The position numbers and the translations under genes are program-made. The notes under the pieces are model-generated. The model was not told where the DNA came from, did no database searches, and saw only the letters and a list, made by a program, of their open reading frames with translations. This document shows positions 15,934 through 26,979 of a stretch of 28,171 nt of DNA, one piece after another (position 1 is the stretch's first letter; each line of letters begins with the position of its first letter). The DNA comes from RBG-16-66-20 sp049651845 (GTDB lineage Bacteria; Pseudomonadota; Gammaproteobacteria; Burkholderiales; SG8-39). The stretch is taken from positions 1 through 28,171 of the forward strand of contig JBASCW010000094.1 of NCBI GenBank assembly GCA_049651845.1. The letters are read 5' to 3'.

Positions 15934-17788
15934 CTTGCGCGCCGCCGGCAGGCGCGCTCGGCGTGCTGCCCGCGCTCGGGGCCTTCGGCGGGCGCGGCGG
16001 CTTGCCGGCCATGATGTCGTTGAGCTGGTCGGAATCGAGCGTCTCCCACTCGAGCAGCGCGCGTGCCATGGTCTCGACCTTGTCGCGGTTCTCTTCGAGC
16101 AGCCGGCGCGCGAGCTTGTACTGCTCGTCGACGATGCGGCGGATCTCGCTGTCGACCTTCTGCAGCGTCGCTTCGGAGACGTTCTTGTGCGTGGTGATCG
16201 AGCGGCCGAGGAACACCTCGCCCTCGTTCTCGCCGTAGACCATGGTGCCGAGCGTGTCCGACATGCCCCATTGCGTCACCATGCGGCGCGCGATCTCGGT
16301 GGCGCGCTCGAAGTCGTTCGAGGCGCCGGTGGTCATCTGGTTCATGAACAGCTCTTCGGCGATGCGCCCGCCGAACAGCACCGTGATCGTGTTCAGCAGC
16401 CGCTCGCGGTCCTGGCTGTAGCGGTCCTCGGTGGGCAGCTGCATCGTCACGCCGAGCGCGCGCCCGCGCGGGATGATGGTCACCTTGTGCACCGGATCGG
16501 TCTTGGGCAGCAGCTTCGCCACCACCGCGTGGCCGGATTCGTGGTAGGCGGTGTTGCGGCGCTCTTCCTCCGGCATCACCATCGAGCGCCGCTCGGCGCC
16601 CATGATGACCTTGTCCTTGGCCATCTCGAAGTCGTCCATGTCGACGAGGCGCTTGTTCTTGCGCGCCGCGAACAGCGCCGCCTCGTTGACCAGGTTGGCG
16701 AGGTCCGCGCCCGAGAAGCCCGGCGTGCCGCGCGCGATGATGTCGGCCTTGACGTCGGGCGCGAGCGGCACCTTGCGCATGTGCACGAGCAGGATCTGCT
16801 CGCGGCCGCGGATGTCGGGCAGTGGCACCACCACCTGGCGATCAAACCGACCTGGCCGCATGAGCGCCGGGTCCAACACATCGGGCCGGTTGGTCGCGGC
16901 GATGACGATCACGCCGGCGGTCCCCTCGAAACCGTCCATTTCCACGAGCAGCTGGTTCAGCGTCTGCTCGCGCTCGTCGTTGCCGCCGCCCAGGCCCGCG
17001 CCGCGCTGGCGGCCGACCGCGTCGATCTCGTCGATGAAGACGATGCAGGGTGCGTGCTTCTTCGCCTGCTCGAACATGTCGCGCACGCGCGCCGCGCCCA
17101 CGCCCACGAACATCTCCACGAAGTCGGAGCCCGAGATCGAGAAGAACGGCACCTTGGCCTCGCCGGCGATGGCGCGCGCGAGCAGCGTCTTGCCGGTGCC
17201 GGGGTTGCCGACCATCAGCACGCCGCGCGGGATGCGCCCGCCCAGTTTCTGGAACTTGGACGGGTCGCGCAGGAAGTCGACGAGCTCGGAGACCTCTTCC
17301 TTCGCCTCTTCGCAGCCCGCGACGTCGGCGAAGGTCACCGTGTTGGTGGATTCGTCCAGCATGCGCGCGCGCGACTTGCCGAAGCTGAACGCCCCGCCCC
17401 TGCCGCCGCCCTGCATCTGGCGCATGAAGAAGATCCAGACGCCGATCAGCAGCAGCATCGGGAACCAGGAGACGAAGATGTTCATGAGCAGCGAAGGCTC
17501 TTCCTCGGGCTTCGCTTCCACCTTGACGCCGTATTTGAGCAGGTCCGACACCAGCCAGATGTCGCCCGGCGAATAGCTCACCACGCTCTTGCCCTCGTTG
17601 GTGGTCGCCTTGAGTTGCCGCCCCTCGATCGTCACCTTGGCGATGCGCCCGGCCTTCACCTCTTCCAGGAACTGCGAATACTCCATCGGCGCACGCGCCG
17701 CCTGGCGGGTGTTGAACTGGTTGAACACCGTCATCAGCACCAGTCCGATGACCAGCCAGATGACGAGGTTTTTAAGCATGTTATTCAA
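15905..17788 (-). CDS. ftsH: ATP-dependent zinc metalloprotease FtsH
   Basis: The 627-residue membrane AAA+ protease has TM1 at about 7-23, a small periplasmic domain, and TM2 at about 108-123. Walker A is GNPGTGKT (194-201) and Walker B is CIVFIDEID (248-256). The second region of homology is ATNRPDVLDPALMRPGRFDR, and the zinc site is HESGH (416-420). The C-terminal tail is rich in Pro and Ala. TTG 17788 was chosen as start: it follows AAGGAG by 7 nt and gives the usual family N-terminus MNNMLKNLVIW. An upstream ATG at 17824 would add 12 residues and bury the ribosome binding site. FtsH degrades damaged membrane proteins and regulators such as sigma-32 and LpxC. Walker A has Asn where E. coli has Pro; this should be tolerated. 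Confidence 0.97.
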   Translation of the reverse strand: MNNMLKNLVIWLVIGLVLMTVFNQFNTRQAARAPMEYSQFLEEVKAGRIAKVTIEGRQLKATTNEGKSVVSYSPGDIWLVSDLLKYGVKVEAKPEEEPSLLMNIFVSWFPMLLLIGVWIFFMRQMQGGGRGGAFSFGKSRARMLDESTNTVTFADVAGCEEAKEEVSELVDFLRDPSKFQKLGGRIPRGVLMVGNPGTGKTLLARAIAGEAKVPFFSISGSDFVEMFVGVGAARVRDMFEQAKKHAPCIVFIDEIDAVGRQRGAGLGGGNDEREQTLNQLLVEMDGFEGTAGVIVIAATNRPDVLDPALMRPGRFDRQVVVPLPDIRGREQILLVHMRKVPLAPDVKADIIARGTPGFSGADLANLVNEAALFAARKNKRLVDMDDFEMAKDKVIMGAERRSMVMPEEERRNTAYHESGHAVVAKLLPKTDPVHKVTIIPRGRALGVTMQLPTEDRYSQDRERLLNTITVLFGGRIAEELFMNQMTTGASNDFERATEIARRMVTQWGMSDTLGTMVYGENEGEVFLGRSITTHKNVSEATLQKVDSEIRRIVDEQYKLARRLLEENRDKVETMARALLEWETLDSDQLNDIMAGKPPRPPKAPSAGSTPSAPAGGAQGAAAPAASA

Positions 17789-17846
17789 GAACTTGCTCCT
17801 TTTTTGCGGCGTGTCCGCGCCCACTTGCCATACTACGCGTAATTGT

Positions 17847-17875
17847 ACTTGGGGGTGAAGGCGCCCGATATCAAC
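17847..17875 (-). promoter_or_regulatory. Possible heat-shock (sigma-32-like) promoter of ftsH
   Basis: On the minus strand GTTGATA (17875-17869) is separated by 14 bp from CCCCAAGT (17854-17847), resembling the RpoH pattern CTTGAAA-N(11-16)-CCCCATNT. It would start transcription about 50 nt before the ftsH TTG. ftsH is a heat-shock gene in many proteobacteria. The match is partial, so this is a suggestion only. Confidence 0.33.
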
Positions 17876-17960
17876 TTTGATACACGGCGTCCGCCTTGAT
17901 TCCCCGTCAAGTCACAAATCTTTACCTTCCCCTCGTGACAGGCTGGCGGACAATCGCGCC

Positions 17961-18764
17961 GTGGCCCAGTCCCTCGTCTATTCGCTGACGGCTGCAGGAC
18001 AGGAAGCCTTGTCGTCCGCGGAAGTCGGCGAGGCGGATTTTCCGCTCGAGGTGGATTTTCCCTCCGACTACCGGCGGCTGCTTGCCATGATCGAGGTGGG
18101 GGGCCACATCGAGGTGATCCGCGGGCGGATGCGCCGCTTCCCCAACCAGCTGATCGACGAGTGGCTGAAGGAGCTAGAAGACCTGCACCTGGTGGAGACG
18201 CACGAGGCAGGCGACCTGGACGCGATCACTTTCAGCGGCGCCCCGCTGCCGCTGCTGCCGCCGCTGACCGACGAGGACCGCAAGCGCCTGGCAAAGACCA
18301 CGGTGATCGCAGGCGCGACGCTGCTGCGCTCGGGTTCCTTCCTTTCCGGGGACCGCATCATCAACCTGCCCCGGCTCGCCAAAGCGCGTGCCGAGACCGT
18401 GATCCTGCTGGTGGAGGACGACCCGGACCAGTCGGCGCTCGCGGAGCTCCGGCTCAGCACGGCGGGCTACCAGGTGCACAGCGTGGATCGAGCCAAAGCC
18501 CTTTCCCGCTACCTGCGCCAGCAGGCGCGCCCCGACCTGCTGCTGCTCGACGTCATGCTCCCGGACGGCAACGGCTTCGACATCCTCGCCCAGCTGCGCG
18601 GCCGTCCGGAATTCTCCACGTTGCCGATCGTGCTGCTCACGGCCAAGACCGAGCTGGTCGACATCCGTAACGGACTCGCGCTCGGCGCAGACGGCTACAT
18701 CACCAAGCCTTACAGCAAGAACCAGCTCGTCGAGGTCATCGGCTACGTGCTCAAGCAGGCCTGA
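17961..18764 (+). CDS. Response regulator with N-terminal winged-helix-like region and C-terminal receiver
   Basis: This is a protein of about 267 residues. Residues 145-267 form a complete receiver domain: VEDDPD (151-156), phosphoacceptor Asp197 in LLLLDVMLPDGNGF, Thr227 and Lys249 in ITKPYS. The N-terminal 110 residues begin with YSLTAAGQEAL and include two helix-rich segments resembling a winged helix, but I do not recognise a named family. The order output-then-receiver is the reverse of most regulators. Start GTG 17961 is favoured because homology-like sequence begins there; a TTG at 17877 is in frame. It is divergent from ftsH and ends inside the 3' end of convergent rlmE (14-bp overlap). 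No kinase is adjacent; the partner is unknown. Confidence 0.8.
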   Translation: MAQSLVYSLTAAGQEALSSAEVGEADFPLEVDFPSDYRRLLAMIEVGGHIEVIRGRMRRFPNQLIDEWLKELEDLHLVETHEAGDLDAITFSGAPLPLLPPLTDEDRKRLAKTTVIAGATLLRSGSFLSGDRIINLPRLAKARAETVILLVEDDPDQSALAELRLSTAGYQVHSVDRAKALSRYLRQQARPDLLLLDVMLPDGNGFDILAQLRGRPEFSTLPIVLLTAKTELVDIRNGLALGADGYITKPYSKNQLVEVIGYVLKQA

Positions 18765-19374
18765 GGCCGCGCGCGAGCAGATAGGTTTCCCGCGACTCGT
18801 CGCGCGAGGCCGCGGGCTTGAGCGTGCGCACCTCGCGAAACAGGGACTTCATCTCCTTCAGCAGCCCGGCGAACTCCTCGCCCTGAAACACTTTCACGAG
18901 CAACGCGCCGCCTTCGCGCAGGTTGGCGCGGCAGAACTCGAGCGCCGTGCGCACCAGCTCGGCCGCGCGCGCTTGGTCGGCCGAGGCGATGCCCGAGAGG
19001 TTGGGCGACAGGTCCGAGAGCACCACGTCCGCCTTTTCCCCGCCCAGCGCTGCCACGATCTGTGCCTGCACGGCCGGCTCCCGGAAATCCCCGCGCAATA
19101 ACGTCACTCCCGATATGGGGGCGATCTCGAGCAGATCAACGCCGATCACGCGGCCGGCGCGCCCGACGATGCCCGCCGCGACCTGCGACCAGCCACCGGG
19201 CGCCGCGCCCAGGTCGACCACCCGCATGCCGGGACCGAGCAGCCGGTCGCGGGAATTGATCTCGAGCAACTTGAACGCGGCGCGCGAGCGGCAGCCGCCC
19301 TCGCGCGCCCTGCGCACGTAAGGGTCTTTCACGTGGCGCTGCAGCCAGCGGTTGCTCGACTTGCTGCGCGCCAT
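18751..19374 (-). CDS. rlmE: 23S rRNA (uridine-2552 2'-O) methyltransferase RlmE (FtsJ/RrmJ)
   Basis: The 207-residue protein has the SAM motif VVDLGAAPGGWSQ (about 52-64) and the catalytic tetrad Lys35, Asp121 (LSDLSPN), Lys161 (LLVKVFQG) and Glu196 (RDESRETYLL), matching the spacing of E. coli RlmE. It methylates U2552 in the A-loop of 23S rRNA late in 50S assembly. The ATG is 13 bp from the divergent yhbY ATG, a common arrangement. Normally ftsH follows directly; here a plus-strand response regulator gene separates them and overlaps the rlmE 3' end. Confidence 0.97.
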   Translation of the reverse strand: MARSKSSNRWLQRHVKDPYVRRAREGGCRSRAAFKLLEINSRDRLLGPGMRVVDLGAAPGGWSQVAAGIVGRAGRVIGVDLLEIAPISGVTLLRGDFREPAVQAQIVAALGGEKADVVLSDLSPNLSGIASADQARAAELVRTALEFCRANLREGGALLVKVFQGEEFAGLLKEMKSLFREVRTLKPAASRDESRETYLLARGLRPA

Positions 19375-19387
19375 TTAGAGTGCCGCC

Positions 19388-19669
19388 ATGAGCGGATTGT
19401 CGCCCATCGAGCGCAAGAAGCTGAAGGCACGCGCGCACGCGCTCAACCCGCTCGTGCACCTGGGCGACAAGGGGCTCACCGACGCCGTGATCGCCGAGAT
19501 CGGCCGCGCGCTGGACGCCCACGAGTTGATCAAGGTGCGCGCCGGCGGCATGGACCGCGCCGAGCGCGAAGCGGCGCTGGACGCGATCTGCGCGCGCCTG
19601 GACGCGCAGCCGGTGCAGCACATCGGAAAGGTGTTCGTGCTGTTCCGGGCCAAGCCCGAGGAAGCCTAG
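19388..19669 (+). CDS. yhbY: Ribosome assembly RNA-binding protein YhbY (CRM domain)
   Basis: The 93-residue single CRS1-YhbY (CRM) domain protein has the sequence LKARAHALNPLVHLGDKGLTDAVIAEI, containing the family GxxG-type loop (LGDKG), and ends with IGKVFVLFR. It binds pre-50S particles. It is divergent from rlmE with only 13 bp between the two ATGs, so promoters must overlap coding sequence. Its TAG overlaps the stop of the convergent methyltransferase gene. Confidence 0.95.
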   Translation: MSGLSPIERKKLKARAHALNPLVHLGDKGLTDAVIAEIGRALDAHELIKVRAGGMDRAEREAALDAICARLDAQPVQHIGKVFVLFRAKPEEA

Positions 19670-20181
19670 GGTTTTCTCACCCACCAGCTCGGCCACTCGC
19701 CGCGGTCCTTGGCGTACTCGTTGGAGAAGCCCATCTTCAGGCCACGCCGGTCCGTGAAGGCATCGACCGCGGCCGCGGTAGCCGGCCAGTCGGGGTGGTA
19801 GTCGTGGCCGGCCATGATGCCGCCGGCCTTGAGCTTGGGCCACCATTCTTCCAGCGTGGCGCCGCCGTCCTGGCCGGTGTGGGCGTAGCCGTCGATGTAG
19901 CACCAGTCGAGGCTGCCGTCGGGAATCTGCGCGGCCGCCTCGGTGAACGTGCAGCGGCGCACGCGGCTGCGCTCGCCGTAGCGTGCGAGCCGCTCGGACG
20001 CGCGCCAGTACTCGGCCAGGTCGTGGTGGTCGGACCAGCGGTCGATGGACCAGAGCAGCGTGACCGCCGGGCAATGGCGCAGGATGTCGTCGGAAAAATC
20101 GCCGGCCGCGACGCCGAGCTCGGCCCCTGCGCCGGAGAAAAGCGCCTTCGCCAGTTCGATCCGGTTGTCGTAGGCCTCCAC
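19666..20181 (-). CDS. Small class I SAM-dependent methyltransferase (Methyltransf_24-like)
   Basis: The 171-residue protein has a degenerate motif I GAELGVAAGDFSDDIL (about 18-33), an acidic strand-2 end WSIDRWSD, and a late motif SLDWCYIDGYAHT...EEWWPKLKAGGIMAGHDYHPDW. That pattern is typical of Methyltransf_24/O-methyltransferase-like proteins found with glycan or secondary metabolism genes. The substrate is unknown. It starts at GTG 20181, overlapping the TAG of the upstream binding-protein gene by one base, so it is coupled to it. The reading frame is short and complete. Nothing links it to arsenic. Confidence 0.8.
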   Translation of the reverse strand: MEAYDNRIELAKALFSGAGAELGVAAGDFSDDILRHCPAVTLLWSIDRWSDHHDLAEYWRASERLARYGERSRVRRCTFTEAAAQIPDGSLDWCYIDGYAHTGQDGGATLEEWWPKLKAGGIMAGHDYHPDWPATAAAVDAFTDRRGLKMGFSNEYAKDRGEWPSWWVRKP

Positions 20182-21161
20182 TACTCCAGCTTGATGGTCT
20201 GGATGATCGGCCGGAACTGGGCCGCCTGGCGCCGCACGATCGCGTCCTGCTCGGCGGCCGTGGAGCCCACCGACTCGGCGGCAAGCTCGGCAAAGCGTTT
20301 GACCGTGTCCGGGTGGCGCGCGGCGGTGACGGCTTCCTTGTTCAGCCGGTCGACGATCTCCTTGGGCGTCTTCGCCGCAACGAGCAGGCCGTTCCAGCCC
20401 TCGATTTCGAGCGCCGGGTAGCCGAGCTCGCGCACCGTCGGCACGTCCGGCAGCTCCGGGATGCGGCGCGCGCCGTTCGTGGCGAGCGCCTTGAGCTTGC
20501 CGGACTTGATCTCGGCGAGCGACGACGAGAGCTGGTCGCCGCCGATGTGGATGCGCCCGGCGAGCAACTCCTGCTTGAGCGGCGCCGCGCCCTTGAACGG
20601 GATGTGCGTCATGTCCACGCCGGCCTCCTTCTTGAAGGCCTCGCCGATCACGTTCATGAACGAGCCCGGCCCGGTCGAGCCGTAGGTGTACTTCAGGCCG
20701 GGGTCCTTCTTGAGCAGCGCGCCGAGCTCCTTCAGGTCCTTCACCGGCACCGAAGGGTGCGCCGTCAGCACCAGCGGCACGTTGACCACGATGGACACGC
20801 CCGCGAAGTCGGTGTCCAGGTTGTAGGGCAGCCGCCCCGCGAGCGCGAGTGCGGTCGAGGCGATCGGGAAGGTGATGTTGTGCATCAGCAGCGTGTAGCC
20901 GTCGGGCGCGGACTTGGCCACCGCGTCCGCGCCGATGGTGCCGCCCGCGCCGCCGCGGTTCTCGACCAGCACCGGCTGGCCCATCGACTCCTGCATGCGC
21001 TGCGCGACGATGCGCGCCGCGATGTCCGTGGTGCCGCCTGCCGGGAACGGCACGATGATGCGCAGCGGCTTGTTCGGAAACGCCTGCGCCCAGGCCGGAC
21101 CACCCGGCAGCGGGAATGCGGCGGCGAGCGCGAGGCCCGTCAGCAAAGTTCGAACGTTCAC
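20181..21161 (-). CDS. Tripartite tricarboxylate transporter receptor, TctC/Bug family
   Basis: The 326-residue periplasmic binding protein has signal peptide NVRTLLTGLALAAAFPLPGG ending AWAQA. It has the Bug signatures FPNKPLRIIVPFPAGGTTDI and VENRGGAGGTIGADAVAKSAPDGYT, and a C-terminal EGWNGLLVAAKTPKEIV. Bug proteins bind carboxylates and related compounds and are greatly expanded in Burkholderiales. No TctA/TctB membrane genes are adjacent, so it is an orphan receptor with an unknown ligand. GTG 21161 follows GGGAGGAG; that site lies in one arm of a hairpin (21164-21184). The gene sits between greA and yhbY, where betaproteobacteria often keep other genes. Confidence 0.93.
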   Translation of the reverse strand: MNVRTLLTGLALAAAFPLPGGPAWAQAFPNKPLRIIVPFPAGGTTDIAARIVAQRMQESMGQPVLVENRGGAGGTIGADAVAKSAPDGYTLLMHNITFPIASTALALAGRLPYNLDTDFAGVSIVVNVPLVLTAHPSVPVKDLKELGALLKKDPGLKYTYGSTGPGSFMNVIGEAFKKEAGVDMTHIPFKGAAPLKQELLAGRIHIGGDQLSSSLAEIKSGKLKALATNGARRIPELPDVPTVRELGYPALEIEGWNGLLVAAKTPKEIVDRLNKEAVTAARHPDTVKRFAELAAESVGSTAAEQDAIVRRQAAQFRPIIQTIKLE

Positions 21162-21163
21162 GA

Positions 21164-21184
21164 TGGCTCCTCCCTTTGGAGCCA
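21164..21184 (-). promoter_or_regulatory. Hairpin covering the ribosome binding site of the TctC-family gene
   Basis: TGGCTCC-AAAGGGA-GGAGCCA on the minus strand is a perfect 7-bp stem with a 7-base loop. The Shine-Dalgarno GGGAGGAG spans loop and 3' arm, and the GTG follows 2 bases after the stem. It could limit translation when free. No T-tract follows, so it is not a terminator. Confidence 0.4.
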
Positions 21185-21199
21185 GTCTACCCGACCTGC

Positions 21200-21673
21200 C
21201 TAGAGGTAGCGCACGTCGAGGATCTCGTACTGCTTGAGGCCGCCCGGGGTCTGCACGTCGACGATGTCGCCCGACTCCTTGCCGATGAGCGCGCGCGCGA
21301 TCGGCGAGTTGATCGAGATGCGGCCCTGCTTGATGTCGGCCTCGTCGTCGCCGACGATCTGGTAGGTCGTCGCCTTCTTGCCCTTCTCCTCGAGATCGAC
21401 CGTGGCGCCGAACACGCAGCGGCCGTCGGCGTCGAGCAGCTTGGGGTCGATGATCTGCGCGTTGCCGAGCTTGGCCTCGAGCTCGGAGATGCGCCCTTCG
21501 ATGAAGCCCTGCTGGGCGCGCGCGGCGTCGTATTCGGCGTTCTCCGACAGGTCGCCGTGCGCGCGCGCCTCGGCGATCGCGGTGATCACGTTCGGGCGCT
21601 CCACCGCCTTCAGGCGCTGCAGCTCCGCGCGCAGCAGCTCCGCGCCGCGCGTGGTCATCGGGGTCTTGGCCAT
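21200..21673 (-). CDS. greA: Transcription elongation factor GreA
   Basis: The 157-residue protein has the standard GreA length, with an N-terminal coiled coil whose tip carries DLSENAEYDAA (Asp and Glu residues that reach the RNA polymerase active site) and a C-terminal FKBP-like domain with SPIARALIGKESGD. It stimulates cleavage of backtracked transcripts. ATG 21673 is 9 bp after the carB stop. The carA-carB-greA order is common in betaproteobacteria and the three are probably co-transcribed. Confidence 0.97.
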   Translation of the reverse strand: MAKTPMTTRGAELLRAELQRLKAVERPNVITAIAEARAHGDLSENAEYDAARAQQGFIEGRISELEAKLGNAQIIDPKLLDADGRCVFGATVDLEEKGKKATTYQIVGDDEADIKQGRISINSPIARALIGKESGDIVDVQTPGGLKQYEILDVRYL

Positions 21674-21682
21674 GGAGCGAGT

Positions 21683-24913
<3,231 letters not shown>

Positions 24914-24918
24914 TCTTT

Positions 24919-26058
24919 CTAGGACTTCTTGCCTTCTTCCATCATCGCGGCGAAGCGATCGAAGAGGTAACCGATGTCGTGCGGTCCCGGGCTCGCTTCC
25001 GGGTGCCCCTGGAAGCAGAACGCGGGCCGGTCGGTGCGCGCGAGGCCCTGCAGCGAGCCGTCGAAGAGGGACACGTGGGTCGCACGCAGGTTCTTCGAGA
25101 TCGTCTTTGGGTCGACCGCAAACCCGTGGTTCTGGCTCGTGATGACCACCTGCCCCGTGTCGAGGTCCTTCACCGGGTGGTTGGCGCCGTGGTGGCCGAA
25201 CTTCATCTTCAGGGTCTTCGCGCCCGAGGCGAGCCCCATCAGCTGGTGTCCGAGGCAGATGCCGAACACGGGGATCCGGGTCGCGTCGAGGATTTCGCCG
25301 ATCGCCTCGATGGCGTAGTCGCAGGGCTCCGGGTCGCCCGGGCCGTTCGACAGGAACACGCCGTCGGGCTTCATCTTCAGCACCTCCTTCGCGGGCAAGG
25401 CCGCGGGCACCACGGTCACGCGCGCACCCCGTTCGACGATGAGGCGCAGGATATTGCGCTTGATCCCGTAGTCGTAGGCGACCACGTGGAACCTGCCTGC
25501 GTCCTTCTTCTCGAAGCCTTTGCCAAGCACCCAGCGCCCCTCGGTCCACTCGTAGGGCTTGTCGACGCTGACCACCTTGGCCAGGTCCATGCCTGCGAGT
25601 CCGGGAAAAGATCTTGCATTTGAAAGCGCAACTTCAAGATCCACTTCGCCCGCCACCAGGCAGCCGCTTTGCGCGCCCTTCTCCCGCAGGATCCGGGTCA
25701 GTTTGCGGGTATCGATGTCCGCGATCGCGACGATGTCGTTTCTTATCAAGTAGGAGCCCAGATCCGACTGGCTGCGCCAGTTCGACGCCAGTACGGGCAG
25801 GTCGCGCACCACCAGGCCCGCGGCATGCACCCGCGATGCCTCTTCGTCCTCGCGGTTGACCCCGGTGTTGCCGATATGCGGGTAGGTCAGCGTGACGATC
25901 TGGCGGCAGTAGGAGGGATCGGTGAGGATCTCCTGGTAGCCGGTCATCGCGGTGTTGAAGACCACCTCGCCCGTGGCAAGGCCGGCCGCGCCGATGGACC
26001 GGCCCCGAAACACCGACCCGTCGGCGAGGACGAGGGCGGCAGAATCGAGCGCAGGCAC
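24919..26058 (-). CDS. carA: Carbamoyl-phosphate synthase small (glutaminase) subunit CarA
   Basis: The 379-residue protein has an N-terminal CarA domain followed by a class I glutamine amidotransferase with nucleophile Cys268 (FGICLGHQLMGL) and His352/Glu354 in QGHPEASPG. It releases ammonia from glutamine and channels it to CarB. The start is GTG 26058 behind CCGGGAG with 5-base spacing. The leader upstream holds a candidate promoter and a strong terminator-like hairpin, suggesting control by attenuation. It is the first gene of carA-carB-greA. Confidence 0.97.
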   Translation of the reverse strand: MPALDSAALVLADGSVFRGRSIGAAGLATGEVVFNTAMTGYQEILTDPSYCRQIVTLTYPHIGNTGVNREDEEASRVHAAGLVVRDLPVLASNWRSQSDLGSYLIRNDIVAIADIDTRKLTRILREKGAQSGCLVAGEVDLEVALSNARSFPGLAGMDLAKVVSVDKPYEWTEGRWVLGKGFEKKDAGRFHVVAYDYGIKRNILRLIVERGARVTVVPAALPAKEVLKMKPDGVFLSNGPGDPEPCDYAIEAIGEILDATRIPVFGICLGHQLMGLASGAKTLKMKFGHHGANHPVKDLDTGQVVITSQNHGFAVDPKTISKNLRATHVSLFDGSLQGLARTDRPAFCFQGHPEASPGPHDIGYLFDRFAAMMEEGKKS

Positions 26059-26095
26059 GGCAACTCCCGGATAAGATGTAAAAAAAGCGGATACG

Positions 26096-26126
26096 AAAAA
26101 GCGGAAGAGGCTTGCGCCCCTCCCGC
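26096..26126 (-). terminator. Terminator-like hairpin in the carA leader (possible attenuator)
   Basis: The minus-strand RNA GCGGGAGGGGC-GCAA-GCCUCUUCCGC is an 11-bp stem (two G-U pairs) closed by a GCAA tetraloop and followed at once by UUUUU. This is a textbook intrinsic terminator. It lies about 16 bases after the candidate -10 TATAAT and about 38 bases before the carA GTG. An upstream hairpin CGCUC-AAAC-GAGCG shares its last bases with the terminator stem, so the two could compete. A second run of seven U follows near 26086-26080. Confidence 0.65.
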
Positions 26127-26141
26127 TCGTTTGAGCGACGA

Positions 26142-26147
26142 ATTATA
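26142..26147 (-). promoter_or_regulatory. Candidate -10 element (TATAAT) of carAB
   Basis: A perfect TATAAT occurs on the minus strand between dapB and carA. The -35 region 17 bp upstream (TTTTCC) is poor, so it may need an activator or the downstream elements. It lies between the dapB terminator and the leader hairpin. Confidence 0.45.
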
Positions 26148-26166
26148 ACCCGGCTGCTACCGCAGG

Positions 26167-26195
26167 AAAAGCGCCACGGCAAGCCGGGCGCTTTT
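26167..26195. terminator. Intrinsic terminator after dapB (bidirectional form)
   Basis: AAAAGCGCC-CGG-CTTG-CCG-T-GGCGCTTTT on the minus strand gives a 9-bp outer stem plus a 3-bp inner stem with one bulge, with A-run and T-run on the two sides. The 5' arm includes the dapB TAA. It should end the bamE-dapB transcript before the carA promoter. Confidence 0.75.
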
Positions 26196-26979
26196 ACTTC
26201 AGGCCAAGCACGTCGTTCATGCCGTACAGGCCCGCGCGCTTGCCGCGCAGGAACTTGGCGGCGCGCAGCGCCCCGTGCGCATAGGTCAGGCGGCTCTGCG
26301 AGCGGATGGTGATTTCCACGCGCTCGCCCGTGCCCGCGAAGATCACCGTGTGCTCGCCGACGATGTCGCCGCCGCGGATGGCGTGAAAGCCGATCTGCTT
26401 GGACGGCCGCGCGCCGACGTCGCCGTGGCGGCCGTGCACGGATGCCGCGGCGAGATCCTGCTTCAGGACGGAGGCAATGATCTCGCCCAGCTTGAGCGCG
26501 GTCCCCGAGGGCGCGTCCACCTTCTGCCGGTGGTGCGCCTCGATGATCTCGACGTCGTAGTCGTCGCCGAGGATGTGCGTCGCGATCTCCGCCAGCTTGA
26601 ACACCGCGTTCACGCCGACCGCGAAGTTGGGCGACATGGCGATCGGGATCTTGCGACCGGCCTGCAGGACCGCCTCGCGCAGCGGCGCCGGAAAGCCGGT
26701 GGTGCCGATGACGATCGGCTTGCCCAGGCGCGTGCAGACCTTCAGGTGGGCCACGGTACCTTCGGGCCGCGTAAAGTCGATGAGCATGTCGCCCGCGGCA
26801 ACCGCACTCGCCACGTCCGTGCCGACCTTGAGCCCACCCACGCTGTGCCCCGCCGCGGGGCTGCCCTTCGCGTCCAGGACCGCCGCCAGCCGGAGCGACT
26901 TGTCGGCGAGCACCGCCTCGACGAGCGTCTGGCCCATCTTGCCGCCGGCGCCGGCGACCACCACCTTGAGCTTCTTCAC
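26194..26979 (-). CDS. dapB: 4-hydroxy-tetrahydrodipicolinate reductase DapB
   Basis: The 261-residue protein has nucleotide-binding motif VVVAGAGGKMGQ (GAGGKMG at 10-16), IGTTGF, and the catalytic loop EIIEAHHRQKVDAPSGTA with His149 and Lys153. It reduces the DapA product using NAD(P)H in lysine and diaminopimelate synthesis. The start is GTG 26979, overlapping the bamE stop (GTGA); the frame extends upstream through bamE but the fold begins here. It is followed by a strong terminator. Confidence 0.97.
   Translation of the reverse strand: MKKLKVVVAGAGGKMGQTLVEAVLADKSLRLAAVLDAKGSPAAGHSVGGLKVGTDVASAVAAGDMLIDFTRPEGTVAHLKVCTRLGKPIVIGTTGFPAPLREAVLQAGRKIPIAMSPNFAVGVNAVFKLAEIATHILGDDYDVEIIEAHHRQKVDAPSGTALKLGEIIASVLKQDLAAASVHGRHGDVGARPSKQIGFHAIRGGDIVGEHTVIFAGTGERVEITIRSQSRLTYAHGALRAAKFLRGKRAGLYGMNDVLGLK

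Noticed and set aside
15479..17842. 787-codon plus-strand open frame antisense to ftsH and folP
   Set aside because: It is a shadow of ftsH, whose AAA+ and protease motifs are fully intact on the minus strand.
17895..17911. CTTGA-N7-TCAAG dyad upstream of the response regulator gene
   Set aside because: It is too short and isolated to call an operator.
19666..20181. Second arsenic methyltransferase
   Set aside because: It lacks the conserved ArsM cysteines and has a different motif layout.
25610..25641. GATCTTG...CAAGATC inverted repeat inside carA
   Set aside because: A 7-bp repeat with an 18-bp spacer in coding sequence, without other signals, is compatible with chance.
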